NCBI GenBank assembly: GCA_029948255.1
Contig: JALIZF010001494.1
Span: 1 to 64,000, forward strand
Length of the DNA: 64,000 bases
Direction of reading: 5' to 3'
DNA from: Telmatactis stephensoni
Lineage: Eukaryota; Cnidaria; Anthozoa; Actiniaria; Isophelliidae
Below, one piece after another: positions 33,847-48,800 of the stretch; the stretch's first letter is position 1, and each line of letters opens with the position of its first letter. The position numbers were made by a program, and so were the translations under genes. The notes below the pieces were generated by a model that did not search any database, was not told the DNA's origin, and saw only the letters and a program-made list of their open reading frames with translations.

Positions 33847-36800
33847 GTCATTCAGTCAATCGCACACCCAATCATTCAATCAATCATTTAAATCAATCAA
33901 TCAAATATGATGAATGAATAATATAAAATAGTTAAAGATAAATAAATATAACGTACACTTCTTCAAAAGTGCAGCTTTACATAATTTCACCAGTCTTATT
34001 GTCTCACAGGCCAGTCATGTCCAAAGACGTTGCAATCTAAAAGACTTTGCACTAAAACATGTGCCTCAAACTCCGACTGTTCGTCTGGTTCGACGTGTCT
34101 ATGTGACGGAAGATGCGGCAAAAGTTGTGTCAAGGAAGGTACGTCTGAAAACATAGGGTAGGCTGGAGGATTGGATATGTAGTTGATTTTTCTCCTGTGC
34201 CCTCAGTCATCTCCTTTACAAAATTTGTAGCAGTTATAGAGGATTTGCACGCCCATGTGACGGCTGTGATATGAATACAGGAAGATTGGGTTTCTCAATG
34301 AAAAAATGTTTTAATGTTCCTGCCATCTAACATGGATGCTATCAGGTGATTATGCCTTTATAAATCACATTGCCACTTTAGGCAGACAACCAAAGCAGAA
34401 TCGAATTCTTATAAAATCTGTTGCCCTTAAAGCTTATCAAACTAGACCTACTCTGGTGATATATTCTCTTCCACTCAGAGCGAGCTTAATCTGACTGTGT
34501 CTCTATCTTCGCTAGGTCTTAAATGTAAAAAGCCTCCAAAAGTAAGGAATGCAAAATCCACCACAACTGGACTGGAGTTTGATGCTGTTGCAACATACAC
34601 TTGCAATCAAGGCTACACTTTAAATGGTGCTGCCAAAAAGCGATGTACTGCCAAAGGGAAATGGGATGGTGTTGGACCTACTTGCAGTAAGGAAGGAGTG
34701 ATTGTTTTGTTACAGTGAATAACAGAGTAGAGCAAATTGTGTATAGGTACCGTCTTTCGCTACGACAAGTTTGCCAAATCACATGCACTCACACAAATCA
34801 TAGAGTCGCGTGCATGGTATCATTTGCTACGCAAATTTCTCTTATAATTATTCACGAGAACGCAAAAGAAAGTCAAGTGGACAATAAACTTAAACTCAAT
34901 TTCGGTAACTGGCTTGCAAACTACACTATACTAAACGCACAGTAATGTTGTGAATTTCGGATCAACTGAGAATGGTTATATTATTTGGAATATTGAAAGC
35001 CGTTCTTGTTAGGTATGAACGCAGGGGCCCTCTTCTTGAGAAGAAATTGAGTTCGTCCAAACTTGTGAAAATCAAAGCCTCAGCATTGGACAATCGACGG
35101 CTTTTGATTATGATGAATTATCTCGCTTCACGTTCAAAAATCATTGAATCTGGAATGGCATACCAGAAAACCTGCAAAGTGGATCTTTCCACTTATTTTA
35201 TTAATTGCAGTAAACCTCATACAAATCAAGCTAAGATGTCGTTTAATTCATTTTCTTCTGTTTAGTGCAAGCCTGTAAAGTGCCAGATCTACCATTTGGT
35301 GCCTATGTGATTTCTCAAATAAAACCAGCTTACAAGACAGGTGATCGGATAACACTTGGCTGCAGAAAGGGGTTCAAGAAAAAGGGTAATGCAATGCGGA
35401 TATGCATCTCTGGAAGGTGGACAGCATTTCCATTTAAATGCGAAGGTAAAATTTTGTACACCTAGTTAGAGAAAGGAGAGTACGACTTCAGCAAAAGGTC
35501 TCATTAATAAAGCATTCATTTAAGAATGATAAGATAAAACTGACGCGGCTGCAATGTTGGATTGATGAAGAACATTGCCATCGTTTCAATTTTATCTTTG
35601 ATTTTCAAAACAATTGTTGAAATTTAGGAATTGATTTGTGATTTGATTTTCAGGTTAAGTGATCAAGGAAACTATTTGAGATTTTACCTTTTTTTAGCAC
35701 GCACCCCTGATTCTGAGCTTGCGGACCCCTTTTTTTCCTTTTTGGCGAAGAAAACGACCCGTTCGGCAGAGTCTCTCATTTTTTTTTTTTCGTCAGGAAT
35801 CACCACGAGAGAGACTCTGCTAGCAGGGAACGGTAATTATCATCACTTGAACAGAAAATTTTGTTGGCCAGATAGCAATCGGACTGCATGCTTAAGCAAG
35901 ATTAAGGGGTGCCGTACATTAACAAAAGTTGTCGTGCTAATCGGGCTATTATTTTCCAGCAACCCATTCATGTCCGAGAACGATAAGAGCTGCTCGCACA
36001 AAATGTACTAAAAAATGTTCACCGCAAGACGCGATGGGATGTCCCGATAAACATAAATGTCTGTGTGATGGACAATGCGGCTTTAGCTGTGTAGAAACAG
36101 GTGTGTGACTCTGTATCTTATTCAACCAAAAGAAAACTCACAGTATTCTTTATAGTCAAGTTATTATCATATAAACTATATATAGTTATTATTATTATGT
36201 GTATTATCGATATTAGTATATATAATATCTTCTTAAGAAGTTGCATATTTCTGATCAGTAAACACGACGCGCGGTGAAAGAACTTTGTACGAAATGATCG
36301 TTGACGTCGTCGACGTCAAGAGAAGGACAAAAGAAGTGAAATGGCGTTCTGAACACGGCGTCGAACCGTCGTTACGGTAGTCACGCAAGGAACGCAAGTG
36401 GCATATCGGCCATCTGACGTCCTTTTCTCGCCTCGCCTCGCGTTTGCTAAACCACAATATTATCTGAATAAGAGGGATACATACATCGGAGGTAATTTTG
36501 TCAATGATTACGCCCTGGTTCCGGTTGTACTAAACATGTGTAGCTCTATCATCTATCATATCCGTTTGATAAATCCTTATCCCCTGGATAAAGTTATTAG
36601 ATGACACCATCATTTTTACGGATAGTATTATCTTCATTTTATTCACGCAACTGCTTGTAGGTTTTTTTTCCGACTCGTACCGTAAAAATACTGTTTTTCA
36701 TGAAGGTACGGAAGGAGGGGGGGGGGGGGGGGGGGGCACGGCACTAGGGCTAACGTTTTTATGTGCTTTTTCGTGGGGAAGCTAAAACATATGATTTACG

Positions 36801-39800
36801 TTCCTTACCTACGGGGGGTACTTATGTTTTACGTCATTTATGCCATATATAGCTTAATTTTTCTGTCATTCCCCTTAAAGGACTTTCATGTGGAGAACCA
36901 CCCAGTATAACCAATGGATTTAAACAATTTAACTCGACGGGTTATAACGCAACGGTCCGCTATTGGTGCAAAAAGCGTTATACCTTGAATGATAATGTTA
37001 TCAAAAGATGTACGGCCAAGAAAATATGGGAGAAGCCGGCTCCTAGTTGTCGTAAGTAGCAGAGAGTGTAAACCAGACTCCTTGTTTGAGCTGTTCTTCT
37101 TCTTACCAACTCTCTTTCTTCGATCTTCTTTTCCGTTTCCAATCTTATTGTGTACTCCTCCACTTTATCTTTCTCACTCTATCGCTTAATCATTCTTCCT
37201 GACAATGTTGAGGCATTGGCAACACGACCCTGTCCTTATTGCCCACATTTTTCTGTACGTTTTTCTCTTTTATCGCCTCAATCGAATTCAGTGTATTGTT
37301 TCTGACGTCCTCTATTCTTTCTTTTCCCTTTCCGAGTATTTAACCCTTAATCTTTAGATGCAAACTCACTCCCAAAGTGAGTGTACCTGAATTGTGGAGC
37401 TACACCTCGCCTTTTCTTCTCAGAGTGTTGCCTTTTGCTTCCCTATCCTCGTTTCAGATATGTCTGCTCCTTCTTTTCTTTCTCTCCTCCTTTTTCTGCA
37501 CGTGTTTGTTACTAGATTTATTTAACGAGATCTCTTCATTCTTTAGTTCCAGACTGTCCTCAACCGTATGTCCCTAAAAATGCCAAAATCGAAAATCGTA
37601 AACCGAAATATGCATCTGGAGACCGAGTTACTTTCAAATGCAATGAAGGCTACAATAAAGATGGCATACCATCGACTCTTTGTTTCATGGGACGTTGGAA
37701 TTTTAGTCCTTTTAAGTGTGAAAGTAAGAGAATCATACAATGATTAGAGCTGAGTCAGTAGTAGTACAAACAAGAGAAAAACAAGGGAAGGGAAGGATCC
37801 CGCATATTAGGCTATGGTGTTTTCCATTTAGTGGAACCAGCTGGCCAGAACGGCCAGTTCTTAAATGGTACATGTCAATTTCTCGCACTAGCTGGAATCA
37901 GTCCTTATTATATGATTGAGTCGGTTTTCTTTGTTATTTGTAGGGCTTTATATTGCGTATTTCCCTAGTCATTATGAATTCAAGGGCATTGTACAGATAT
38001 TGCCCTCGTACGAGGGCATTATACAGATATTGCCCTCGCCCCATACTTCCCTAGGTCATCTTAATTTGGATGTTAGACTTAGAAATTTTCTACTGAGCCC
38101 CGAAATCATACACTAAGTAGCCATTTTTGGTGGAAAAAAAAAATCACTTAACAAATAACCGCTTTAGGATTCGAACCCGAGACCTTCTGCACACCTATAC
38201 CCGCCTTTAACCTCTATACTACTGAGCTAACTGATGTAAACTTAGAAACAAAAAAATCGTTTTGTCTGTTATAATAGTGTTCGTTAACTTCACCGTGAAT
38301 AGAATTGAAAAGCAATTGTTTAAGATTTCCTTATGGGAATTCAGTAACAATGATCAGATAGTTAATGTCATTTGGGATTGTTTTAGTGTGAAAACCTCCT
38401 CAATCATATAATAAGCCAGTTAAGGTGGCTGGACCCAATTTCGCCAGTGCGCGGGTAGTCGAATTGAAGCGGCTATTAATCGCGTTACAGAATTAAGTTG
38501 ACCAAACTTTTTACGCATACGTACCACAAATAGACCGAATTTTATAATGATACTAGTTTGGTTGAAATCGGAGCTTTTTTAACATCGAAATTGTTATACA
38601 CTAGATTTGAAATTTTGCCAATTTTCTCAAAATCCAGACCTCGACGAGCAAAACGATTTATGAGACTTTGTAAATCAAATGTTTGTCTATAATGTGAGAG
38701 CGTTTCAAGAAATTCTATTAAGCCGATTTTGAGTAAAAACGGAGCAATTATTTAACTTTGAAGAAATTTAAAACCGCGGGTGCTCTACTAAATTAATTTT
38801 ATAACAATGATTTTTCAAAGAAAAGTTGCAATATTTTTGGTTCTAAATAATACCAAGGCATGGTTCTTTATTTTGTGAAAATGTCATCGTATTTGCCATT
38901 TTTGATCGTCGTTGAGACGACTGTACTTAAAGCACTAAATTGCCGCGTTTATCTCGGAATTTCGACATCCACGTCAATAATACTGTTTCTTGAAAACTGG
39001 TAGATCAATTTTTTTTTATTTCTCGATCTTGAATATTCAATCCTTTACCAGTAAGGTGTGTAAATTACAAAGGCATTGAAGTTTTTTAAAACCATTAAAT
39101 AATGTTTTAAACATTGCCATATGTGCATCTCTATTCTCCGAGTTGTTGCCAGTGTTTGATTATGCATGCCTGCATGCGTGTCGCTTTGGCGCCTCGTGCA
39201 AAAAATGCAAATATACATGGAAAGTCACGCCAGTGATATCCAGAGTAACGCTGTACGTAGCAGTTCCTTACTTAAGTTTCTAGAACTATGGTATTTCCTT
39301 GTGAAAAAAGAAAACGGAGAAGTGAAATATTGCTGGAAAATACATTAAAGGCTAAAAAGGCGAAGGAAAGTAGTTCACCAGTCCAGGTAACTTGGAAGAC
39401 TTAATAGTTCCATGTATTTGCATTTTTTGCACGGGCGCCAAAGCGACACGCATGCAGGCATGCATATCATAAAGCCTGAATCAAACACCGGCAACAACTC
39501 GGAGAATAGAGATGCACATATGGCAATGTATAAAAAATTATTTAATGGTCTTAAAAAACTTCAATGCCTTTGTAATTTACACACCTTACTGGTAAAAGAT
39601 TGAATACTCAAGATCGAGAAATAAAAAAAAATTGATCTACCAGTTTTCAAGAAACAGTATTATTGACGTGGATGTCGAAATTCCGAGATAAACGCGGCAA
39701 TTTAGTGCTTTAAGTACAGTCGTCTCAACGGCGATCAAAAATGGCAAATACGATGACATTTTCACAAAATAAAGAACCATGCCTTGGTATTATTTAGAAC

Positions 39801-42800
39801 CAAAAATATTGCAACTTTTCTTTGAAAAATCATTGTTATAAAATTAATTTAGTAGAGCACCCGCGGTTTTAAATTTCTTCAAAGTTAAATAATTGCTCCG
39901 TTTTTACTCAAAATCGGCTTAATAGAATTTCTTGAAACGCTCTCACATTATAGACAAACATTTGATTTACAAAGTCTCATAAATCGTTTTGCTCGTCGAG
40001 GTCTGGATTTTGAGAAAATTGGCAAAATTTCAAATCTAGTGTATAACAATTTCGATGCATGTTAAAAAAGCTCCGATTTCAACCAAACTAGTATCATTAT
40101 AAAATTCGGTCTATTTGTGGTACGTATGCGTAAAAAGTTTGGTCAACTTAATTCTGTAACGCGATTAATAGCCGCTTCAATTCGACTACCCGCGCACTGG
40201 CGAAATTGGGTCCAGCCACCTTAATTACCTCGATCGACCTCGGCATTAAGCCATATAGATCCCGAGGGCCTATGGCCCTCGGGATCTATATGGCTTAATG
40301 CCTCGGTCTTCAGTAATTAACTCTGACTTAGAAATCAGGCCGTTCTGACCGGTTGGTTCCACTAAATGGAAAGAACCCTAAGTAACCATCTTGGTACCGT
40401 TTGATGCTATTTCTAGATTCGCGTACGGAAGATTTCCTAATTCTTCGGCGAGTACTTCCTCGAAATCGTGTTATAGAGATTTCTTCCCACTCGAGGACTC
40501 GTAATAACAAGCATGGTAACGAGCTAAAAATAGCTCATCTTGATTTCAAAAATAGCATCAAAGTTTGTTCATGATAAGTATAGGGGTTCCTTCTCTTACC
40601 TTATTTTCTCTTAGTATATAGAAGGATGATAGTTTTGCACCGGCAAACGGTTTTCAGTTGTACATCAATTTTTTTTCACCTTTCCTCAGTAATAATGTTT
40701 GACCGGAAGGCTCTACAAAACGTTGAAAAACGTAATACCAACTTGCTTACGCGAACTTTGAATACCAATTTCTTATTCATTTTACACAACAAATATGAAT
40801 GCGAAATTTGTTTATAAATGCATTGTCGTATGCTACAGGGCCGAAGCAAGCCTTGAAAAATTGGGGAGGGGGGGGGGGGGGGCACAAAGTCACTATGCAT
40901 CACGTGATGCATAATTAACATGTATTCTTTTATTAATATTTTTTTCTTGCTCTGTTTACTTTTTTGATATTCTCAGAAAACCTGGGGGGGGGGGGGGGGG
41001 ATATGCGGCCCTGCAGATTGAAAAACGTTTTCAGTTTGGGGCCTTGCAAGCCGTCTACTTCACCTTTGATTTTACACAATTTTAGAGGGAGGATGTGGAG
41101 ATCCAGGAGTTCCAGAAAATGGCAACAAAGTCGGTATTTCATATGGTGTCAACAGCGAGGTCTTTTTCTCTTGTAATCTGGGATATATTAGAAAGGGTTC
41201 CGAGCAGAGGATGTGTTTAGCTAATAATACTTGGAGTGGAACACAACCTATTTGTAAAAGTAAGTACAAGGACCGGACTACGCTCATACTTCATATTACC
41301 GTTAACCATTCGACTTATTGGCGCAGTGAGAAATTCCTCATTTTTTTAATAAATGAATTGAGGGCATTTAACCAGCTTTCGTAGCGCATTCAACGTATTT
41401 CCTAATTAAAATTGATCTGCTTCTTTTTATTTTTGTTTTATTTCTTTTTTACCATAACTACCGAAAGAACGGAAAACTTTTAAGTTGAAACGTTTTGCTT
41501 TCTTTTGTAAATTTTATTTAATTAGTTGTTGACTGTGGTAAAGTAACAGCGCCTCGTAATGGTAGCATCTCTGGTGATGAAACCACGTTTCAGAAGTCTG
41601 TTACGTATTATTGTGACCAAGGGTTCGAACTAAAAGGAACTAAGACCATAATATGTCAGTCCGATGGTCAATGGAGCTCCACTTCAAAGTGCGAGGGTAA
41701 GTTAACCTTAAGCTAATACAAGGAACACATAGTTCCAGTTATTGTTTTAATTGAAATTGTTGAGAATGATCATATAATATCCACGAGTGACCTTCGTGTA
41801 ATTTAACTCACGTACTATAATCGAACTTGTGTGTTGGCTGAGTTTTTGGCATGGTAAAAGTGTCATTCAGTAATGGTTTGACCAGACGGGCCATTTTCAC
41901 ATTCGAGGAACATCGCCGCGAAGGAATAACAATAGAACTTGATTTGTGTGAAGAATTTTGAAGACAAGATTGTAGACTAGTGCAATACGGGAGGACTCCT
42001 CTATTTTTTTCGAGGTGATGGTCGTCGTTTAACAATTGGTTAATTGTTCTAGACAACCAGCAGACACGTACGTGGTCTGCTTACAAAATTAACTAAAAAA
42101 AGGCAAACAAAAACTTTAACCTTTGAGATAAAGTAAGCGGCTGATTGTTCGAAAGACGATTAGCGATAACCCAGGATTAAATTTAAATCTAAAGAAAACT
42201 ATTCAATTTAACCTAGGATTAGCGTTAATCGCCTTTCAAACAACTGAGCCGTGGTGTCAAAATCACGCGATTCAGGGTACTTTTACGGAAATCCGTACCA
42301 GATTGAAATTTTTAGCGTTTTATTGGTAACTTTTAGGGCACAAACAGCTTAAGCCACGCCAATTTTGGTACCTAAACGAAGATCCCCAACGAACGATCAT
42401 ACCTAACTAAAATTTATTGCATTCCCTGAATGAATCCGTACTCATTAAGTTCATTGTATACCATGCAACGGTAACGCAATTTTGCATTTTCTTACAGCTG
42501 TAGACTGTGGGCTTCTCGACAACCCTATCCACGGAACCAAGAAGGGAGACGAGACAACGTTCACCAATTCAATACAATTCTTTTGTGACCCAGGGTATCT
42601 TTTAATCGGTTCCCCAAAAAGAACTTGTGTACATACTGGGAAATGGGATGGAACGCAACCAAGATGTGAAGGTATGTATGCCTGTAAATGAATGGTCCCA
42701 GATTAAAAATGATGGGGCTAGAAATAATGGGACCAATCTCGCATTTTGAGGAAGAGACTAATGAAGGAAGTCATAGATTCTTTCAAAATTTGAAATTCGG

Positions 42801-45800
42801 CTGCAACCCTAATATGCGTGAAAAAGTGTAGCCCTACCAATGGTCCTCAAGTCCCAATAGAATGAGTTGGGAAAATGTTACCCAGAAAACGTGTGCATGT
42901 TTCCTAATAATTTTATATAGCAACGACATTTTTCCCACAAAAAATGTTCTTTTCTGCGCTTGGATATATTGGAAGTTGCTTTCGGGCCACAACCAACCAG
43001 ATCGCTTTTTATAACTAAAGACAGCCAATCAGATCGCGCGCGCACTCATCTATAAATTGCATGTTTTATCATAGTTTAATTTTCGTCTCTGTCATTCTCA
43101 ATGTCTATTTAGTTTTTCTCTCAACAGCATGCGACTTCTGACAACGGCATTCATGCACTCATTTTCAAATTGCATGTTGTTATTGCATGTTTTTGCCTGT
43201 CTTCTCTTCTACCTAGAAGTTAATTACATATTTAGTTAGTCTCTCCACAGCATGCGACTGTCTACAGCAGCAGGGATCTTCCGGCTTGATAGAGCCAGAA
43301 TGTCTCGTAGAAGAATTTCCTCGTGTACTTTCCTGTCGTGTCCTTCTTTTCTAAACTTACATTAACGAACTGGATGGGGTTGTTTTTGTTGTAGAAGGGT
43401 CCGACTTCTTTTTCAGCCGTAAACTGTGGCAAACTTGAAGCGCCTCGCAATGGCTCCATAAATGGAAACACTTGGACGTTTCCAAATTCCGTCACGTTTT
43501 CATGTGATGATGGTTTTGATCTACTGGGATCACAAACCCGACGTTGTGAAACTAATGGGAAATGGAGTGGAGAAGCGGTGGAATGTCGTGGTAGGTATTC
43601 TTGAAATACCCGCAATACTAATATACTTTATCCATCACCACCACCATCATCACCGACATACTCAAATGGTGATGAGATCATACATGGGCATGAAAGTGCA
43701 ATACGTCTGTCCCATATTCCAATAAACAAGCCTATTGTCAAAGTTACTTTGTCGAAATTGAAGATTTAGTGAATGGTTCCTTGTTTCTGAATTCTCATTA
43801 GCGGTCGACTGTAAGCAGCTCCAAGTCCCAATGAATGGATCACTGATAGGAAAAGAGACAACGTTCCCTGCGCAAGTCGAGTTTCAGTGCGACGAAGGAT
43901 TCATTCTAAAAGGATCGCAGTTTAGGAAATGTCAAGCAAATCGTATGTGGAGTGGAGAGCAAACAATATGCAAAGGTGAGCCTAGTGACTAAAAGTGAAC
44001 GAAACTATCATTCTACTTACTTCACATGTAATTCACATATACATGTAATTATGAATATGTAAATCATTCCACAATCCCTTCATTACATTCAATATACTTC
44101 CGGCTCACATTAAACGAGACATTTAAGATGAGCGCAAAACAGCTACGTCAGTCGTTTCACTCCATATCCAACAAATATTCTCTTATAATCCAACTCACTG
44201 GTCCATCCAAGCAAACAGCTATCCAACCAACACGAAAAGCATGCAGGTAACCAAACAAGTGTAATATCCACCAGGCAACCACCGATAACAAACTATTTAA
44301 CCAACTGTCCACCTGTCACCTTACCAACCAAGAGATTTTATAATAATTAGTATTTACCAACCTAACAACCTGACAAATCAACTGCCAATTTACAAAGGAA
44401 CTATTTTACTTGCTTCCGAGTCACCAACAAACCATTAGATTGAGTAATTTACTACTAGATATCCTTTCTTTTCTTAACAGCAAAAAATTGCGGAAAACCA
44501 GGAGCAATTGAATATGGAACCATGTTCGGGAAAGGAATAACATACCCAAATATCATCCGTTATGAGTGCGAGGATGGCTATATTTTACTAGGACCCAAAA
44601 CAAGAAAATGCCAAAGTAACGGAAAATGGAGTGGCTTTGGCCCGTCTTGTGAAGGTAATTGTGATGAACATCACCTAAAACGTGATTGTGCTCGGGTTCG
44701 CATGTGGTGGTGCTTTGGCTGTTGAAACACACACGCACACACGCACACCCTCTATACAGGTTTTAGGGGTGTGCCCAGTTACTTAGACTTGCCCAGTAAA
44801 TAAGCTTCAAGAAAAGCAGCACTTTTTTAATTTTAATAGAATGGCCAAAGGAAAACATATTAAGTTGTGGTAGTGTCTTGTGACGGTCGCAGTCTAAATT
44901 ATTTGAATGAAAGTAGTCCCCGCCTTGGTCTTGAATTACGGCATTACATCTCGGCTTTTCAACGTGATAGAATTAGATTTTGCATACACTGACGTACACA
45001 GTGCAGTGTTTCTTTCACTTCTGTGTGTGGCCGTTACAACGAGTTTCAACTCTATTTTTTGAATTATGTTTGCGATTTGTTACATTTCATTTAAGCTGTC
45101 AATTGTGGCTTTTTACCTGCTCCAATGAATGGAACCAAGATTGGAAAAGAGCACACCTTCCCAAATGAAATAAGATTTACGTGTGACAAAGGATTTGACC
45201 TTATTGGCTCACAAAGACGGAAATGTCAGACAGATGGGATGTGGAGTGGACAGAAGACAGTTTGCAAAGGTACTAGAATATGTTTTGTACTAAAGTTGTG
45301 CGCATGTTTTAGTAAACTATATATTGTAAAAATTAGGAGTAGCAAACTGGATTTGTGATAGGTTTAATTTGTCTTTGAAAGTGCAGTGTGCGTTACATCC
45401 ATCCATCTGTCCATCCATCCATTTGATGTGTTATTTCATGAATTGTTTGTTGTTGCCTTTCTAACTTGTATTAGTTTTAATTTGAAGGGGCTACTCGGTG
45501 GTTGCTTTCATTTCCCAGGCAATATAAATGTTGGAGCATGTATTCCGATCCTTGAAACAAAGCATGATTTGACTAAGCCAGGATTTTGGATTTTCAAGCT
45601 GATAATTTGCATGTATTTAAAAAAGCATGATTTGGCTAAGCCAAGATTTCGAATTTTCGAGTGGCTGCTTTGCACATCCATTCCATTTTTGAAAAGAGCA
45701 TGATTTGGCTAAGCCATGATGGATTTCGGAAAAGTAATGAAGACTAAATGCAAGTGCAAACGTCCTAATCCGCATGATAGCTGAGAAACAACAGAGGAAA

Positions 45801-48800
45801 GTCATTACTTAATGGAAATTCATTTACGATGACGTCCTCATTTTACATATTTTTTTCTTATAATTAACTCCTCATATTGCTCAAATGTCTGATTTGCATG
45901 CCTTGTTTGCTTTGTCTTTGTATGTATAGTTACCATTTTAGTGGCTTTTTTGCATGGTATGACTATTAACCCTTCGACATTTCCTTGAAGTTTATACTCC
46001 ACAAGCTAACATATTTCAGGACACTTACTGATTCTTACTTAACAAGCAAGTCTAGTTTTCGTACAAGACCCTTTATGCTCTCTTGACAAGACCTATATGG
46101 TTCCACTATTTGGGGCATCTAGTACCAAGAAGGTAATTTTCTACCATTGGAAATGATATCATTGACACATTCGTCGTGGGGTTTTTACATTCGTAGTTAT
46201 TCTGATAGTCACTGTGACTACTGTGTAATCTTAAACGAAAAAAAAAAATGTGTATATATATACACCAAATTAAAGATATAACCAATAAAAATGTATCAGT
46301 CAACACTTAATTGGTCGTCATGCATGGACGAATCACCTATATATATCGCTTATGAATAATCTTGTAACTTGCATGCAACTAATAAAAGACGCGTTGTCAC
46401 GATTGGTAATGACACATGCGTTATACTGGCTAGTACAGGTAAAGAACATACATTTTCAAGTCTATCTTGCAACTGTCACCTGAATTCATCAAACCCTCCA
46501 TAACTAAACCCAAAACATTTACTTTTAGCTGTCGACTGTGGTCCTCTGAATGTTCCTATGAATGGATCTTTGAAGGGCAAACTGACTGTCTATCCAAATG
46601 TCATCAAGTTTTCTTGCGATGAAGGCTTCATTTTGAGAGGATCATCTTCCAGGAAGTGCCAACCGAATAGAAAATGGAATGGGTCGCTAACTACCTGCGA
46701 AGGTACATGCGAAAACCTTTACTCTAGATAGCAAAACATACGGAGATCTTAGAGTAGCTTCGATCGTCTAATTTCTAGCTGACTTTCCAAATTTTAAACA
46801 AACTATCCTAAGCAGTGGAGATCCCGAGCTTTTCCAACATTTACTATTCTATTCATTTGCCCAAATACGACAACCACTTAGTACTGATTTGACGAAGGGC
46901 ACTTTTTATTTTCTTCCAGCGATTGATTGTGGTCCTCTTGACAAGCCAGTCAATGGTTCCCTTGTTGGATCCCTTACGGTTTTCCCAAACAGAGTATTAT
47001 TCTATTGCGACCAAGGCTTTTTGTTGAGAGGATCAAAGGAAAGAAGGTGTCAAGCAAACGGAAAATGGAGCGGGAAGACGTCAAGGTGTGAAGGTGTGAC
47101 ATTGAGTGACTCGTTTGCTTTAGTTTTGGATTCATTATTAGCTCTGCCTTGTATGAGAAAACATGACTTCTGCATTTTGACATTCATTTATCGTATTTAC
47201 TATTTTGTGGTTCTGAGATTCCTGGTTCATAAAGTAGTAGTCATCTTCATAAAGCACCTTAGATTATAGTGAAGTATGTAAACTCCATGTACTTTTACGA
47301 TGAACGATACGAGTAAAAGCTACTGATTGGCTCGTCCCACAAAGATTTACCCTTTCAAAAGTGTGATTTTATGATTCAATCAATATTTTTGTAAATGTAA
47401 ATAACATATTTTTTATCTTATACAGCTATTGACTGTGGTCCCCTGGCTGTCCCAGTCAACGGATCTCTTCATGGAAAACTTACAGTGTTTCCAAATGTAA
47501 TCAAGTTTAAATGTGACAATGGTTTTGATCTGATTGGCTCTGACATTAGACATTGTCGGTGGAATGGATCTTGGAGTGGAAAAGTAACAAAATGCAAAGG
47601 TGATAATAAGAAATATAACCGAAGTCATAAACCGTAGTATAGCATGACACTAGCGGGACGAAAAAGTTCCACTTCAGATCAAAAAGGTCCCTTTTGTTTA
47701 ATAAGCCACTTCACGCTTTCGTCCTGTAGAAATCTAGATCACTTCGGCTTACCATAATTCGGCTCATTTTTATCGTATTTAAAAAGATAAATTGTTTTGA
47801 AACGGTATTGGCTTTGTTTTTTATGCCTCTTTACATGATAAATATTTAAAGACTACAAGATGAGAAAAAGAGGATTTTTGTTTTCCGTTCGGCACGTAAA
47901 TATTAAGAACATTCGCAAAAAATAAATTGACTTGAAAAAAGTACTTAAAATACTGGTACGAGACCTATTTTCATTTCGACACATGGCATGCATGTCTGCA
48001 AATCATTGAAGTTTAAATTTTTAAAATCCGAAAAAATCGAGCCGAGTTATGGTAAGTCAAAGTGATCCAGATTTCTATAAATTTGGCCGCGTTTGCTCCA
48101 ATTTGCAATTCAAAATGGCGGACGAAAGCCTGAGGTGGCTTATCAAAAGATATTATAGATTATCGTCCTCTACCGTTAGACCGAAGCCTGTGAAGCTTGA
48201 AATTAAAAATGAACGGAATACCAAAACAAAGAACACAGATGACAAAGCATATTGTTCAGCATAATCGGCACATTCTTTGTTTGTGTATTTCAACATCACA
48301 AACTTCCCTCTATAGACATGGGAGGGCGATAATACTAACGTTTGAGAAAGACTCATTTACAAAGGTGTTCCTCAAAGTGGAGCACAAATCATTCTAACAC
48401 AAAATAAACCTGCCATCTTTTGGTTAACTTATATGAAATGCAAACATAATTCACTACTAAAGTTCGGGTTTACGCCACTTTAAGCGCACGAAAATAATGT
48501 AATCTCTTTTTTCTTGGCAGCTGTGGATTGCGGTTCTCTTGCTGCTCCACAAAATGGATCCCTCAAAGGATCTCTCACCGTGTTTCCTAATAAGATAACG
48601 TTCAGCTGTGACGAAGGCTTTCTGCTTCGCGGGTCAACATCGCGAGTGTGTCAAGCAAACAGAAAATGGAGTGGAACTGTGACGAGTTGCGAAGGTATAG
48701 AAGCACACATCTCACTCAAAGACCCAAATCACTTAGTGTGGGAATTGTTTGGCAAAACTTGAGTCTTGTCAAAGTGTAGTTATTGATAGGGTTCTGTTAA

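Larger units (their letters stand above)
37821..40372. mobile_element. Outer inverted-repeat element hosting a nested foldback
   Basis: TTTCCATTTAGTGGAACCAG and CTGGCCAGAACGGCC (37821-37855) are inverted at 40338-40372 with about three mismatches over 35 bp. Nearly all of the 2.5 kb between is the nested 38420-40224 palindrome. A short perfect hairpin is at 40242-40301. Confidence 0.75.

Noticed and set aside
35631..36011. ORF reading into the WAP-like exon at 35960
   Set aside because: The frame differs from the WAP-like frame in its C-terminal part, and the acceptor TTTTCCAG at 35959 with paralogue 1 defines the exon.
38164..38240. Possible tRNA gene on the minus strand
   Set aside because: Only promoter boxes are convincing and the stems do not close, so it is listed as a tRNA-like repeat.
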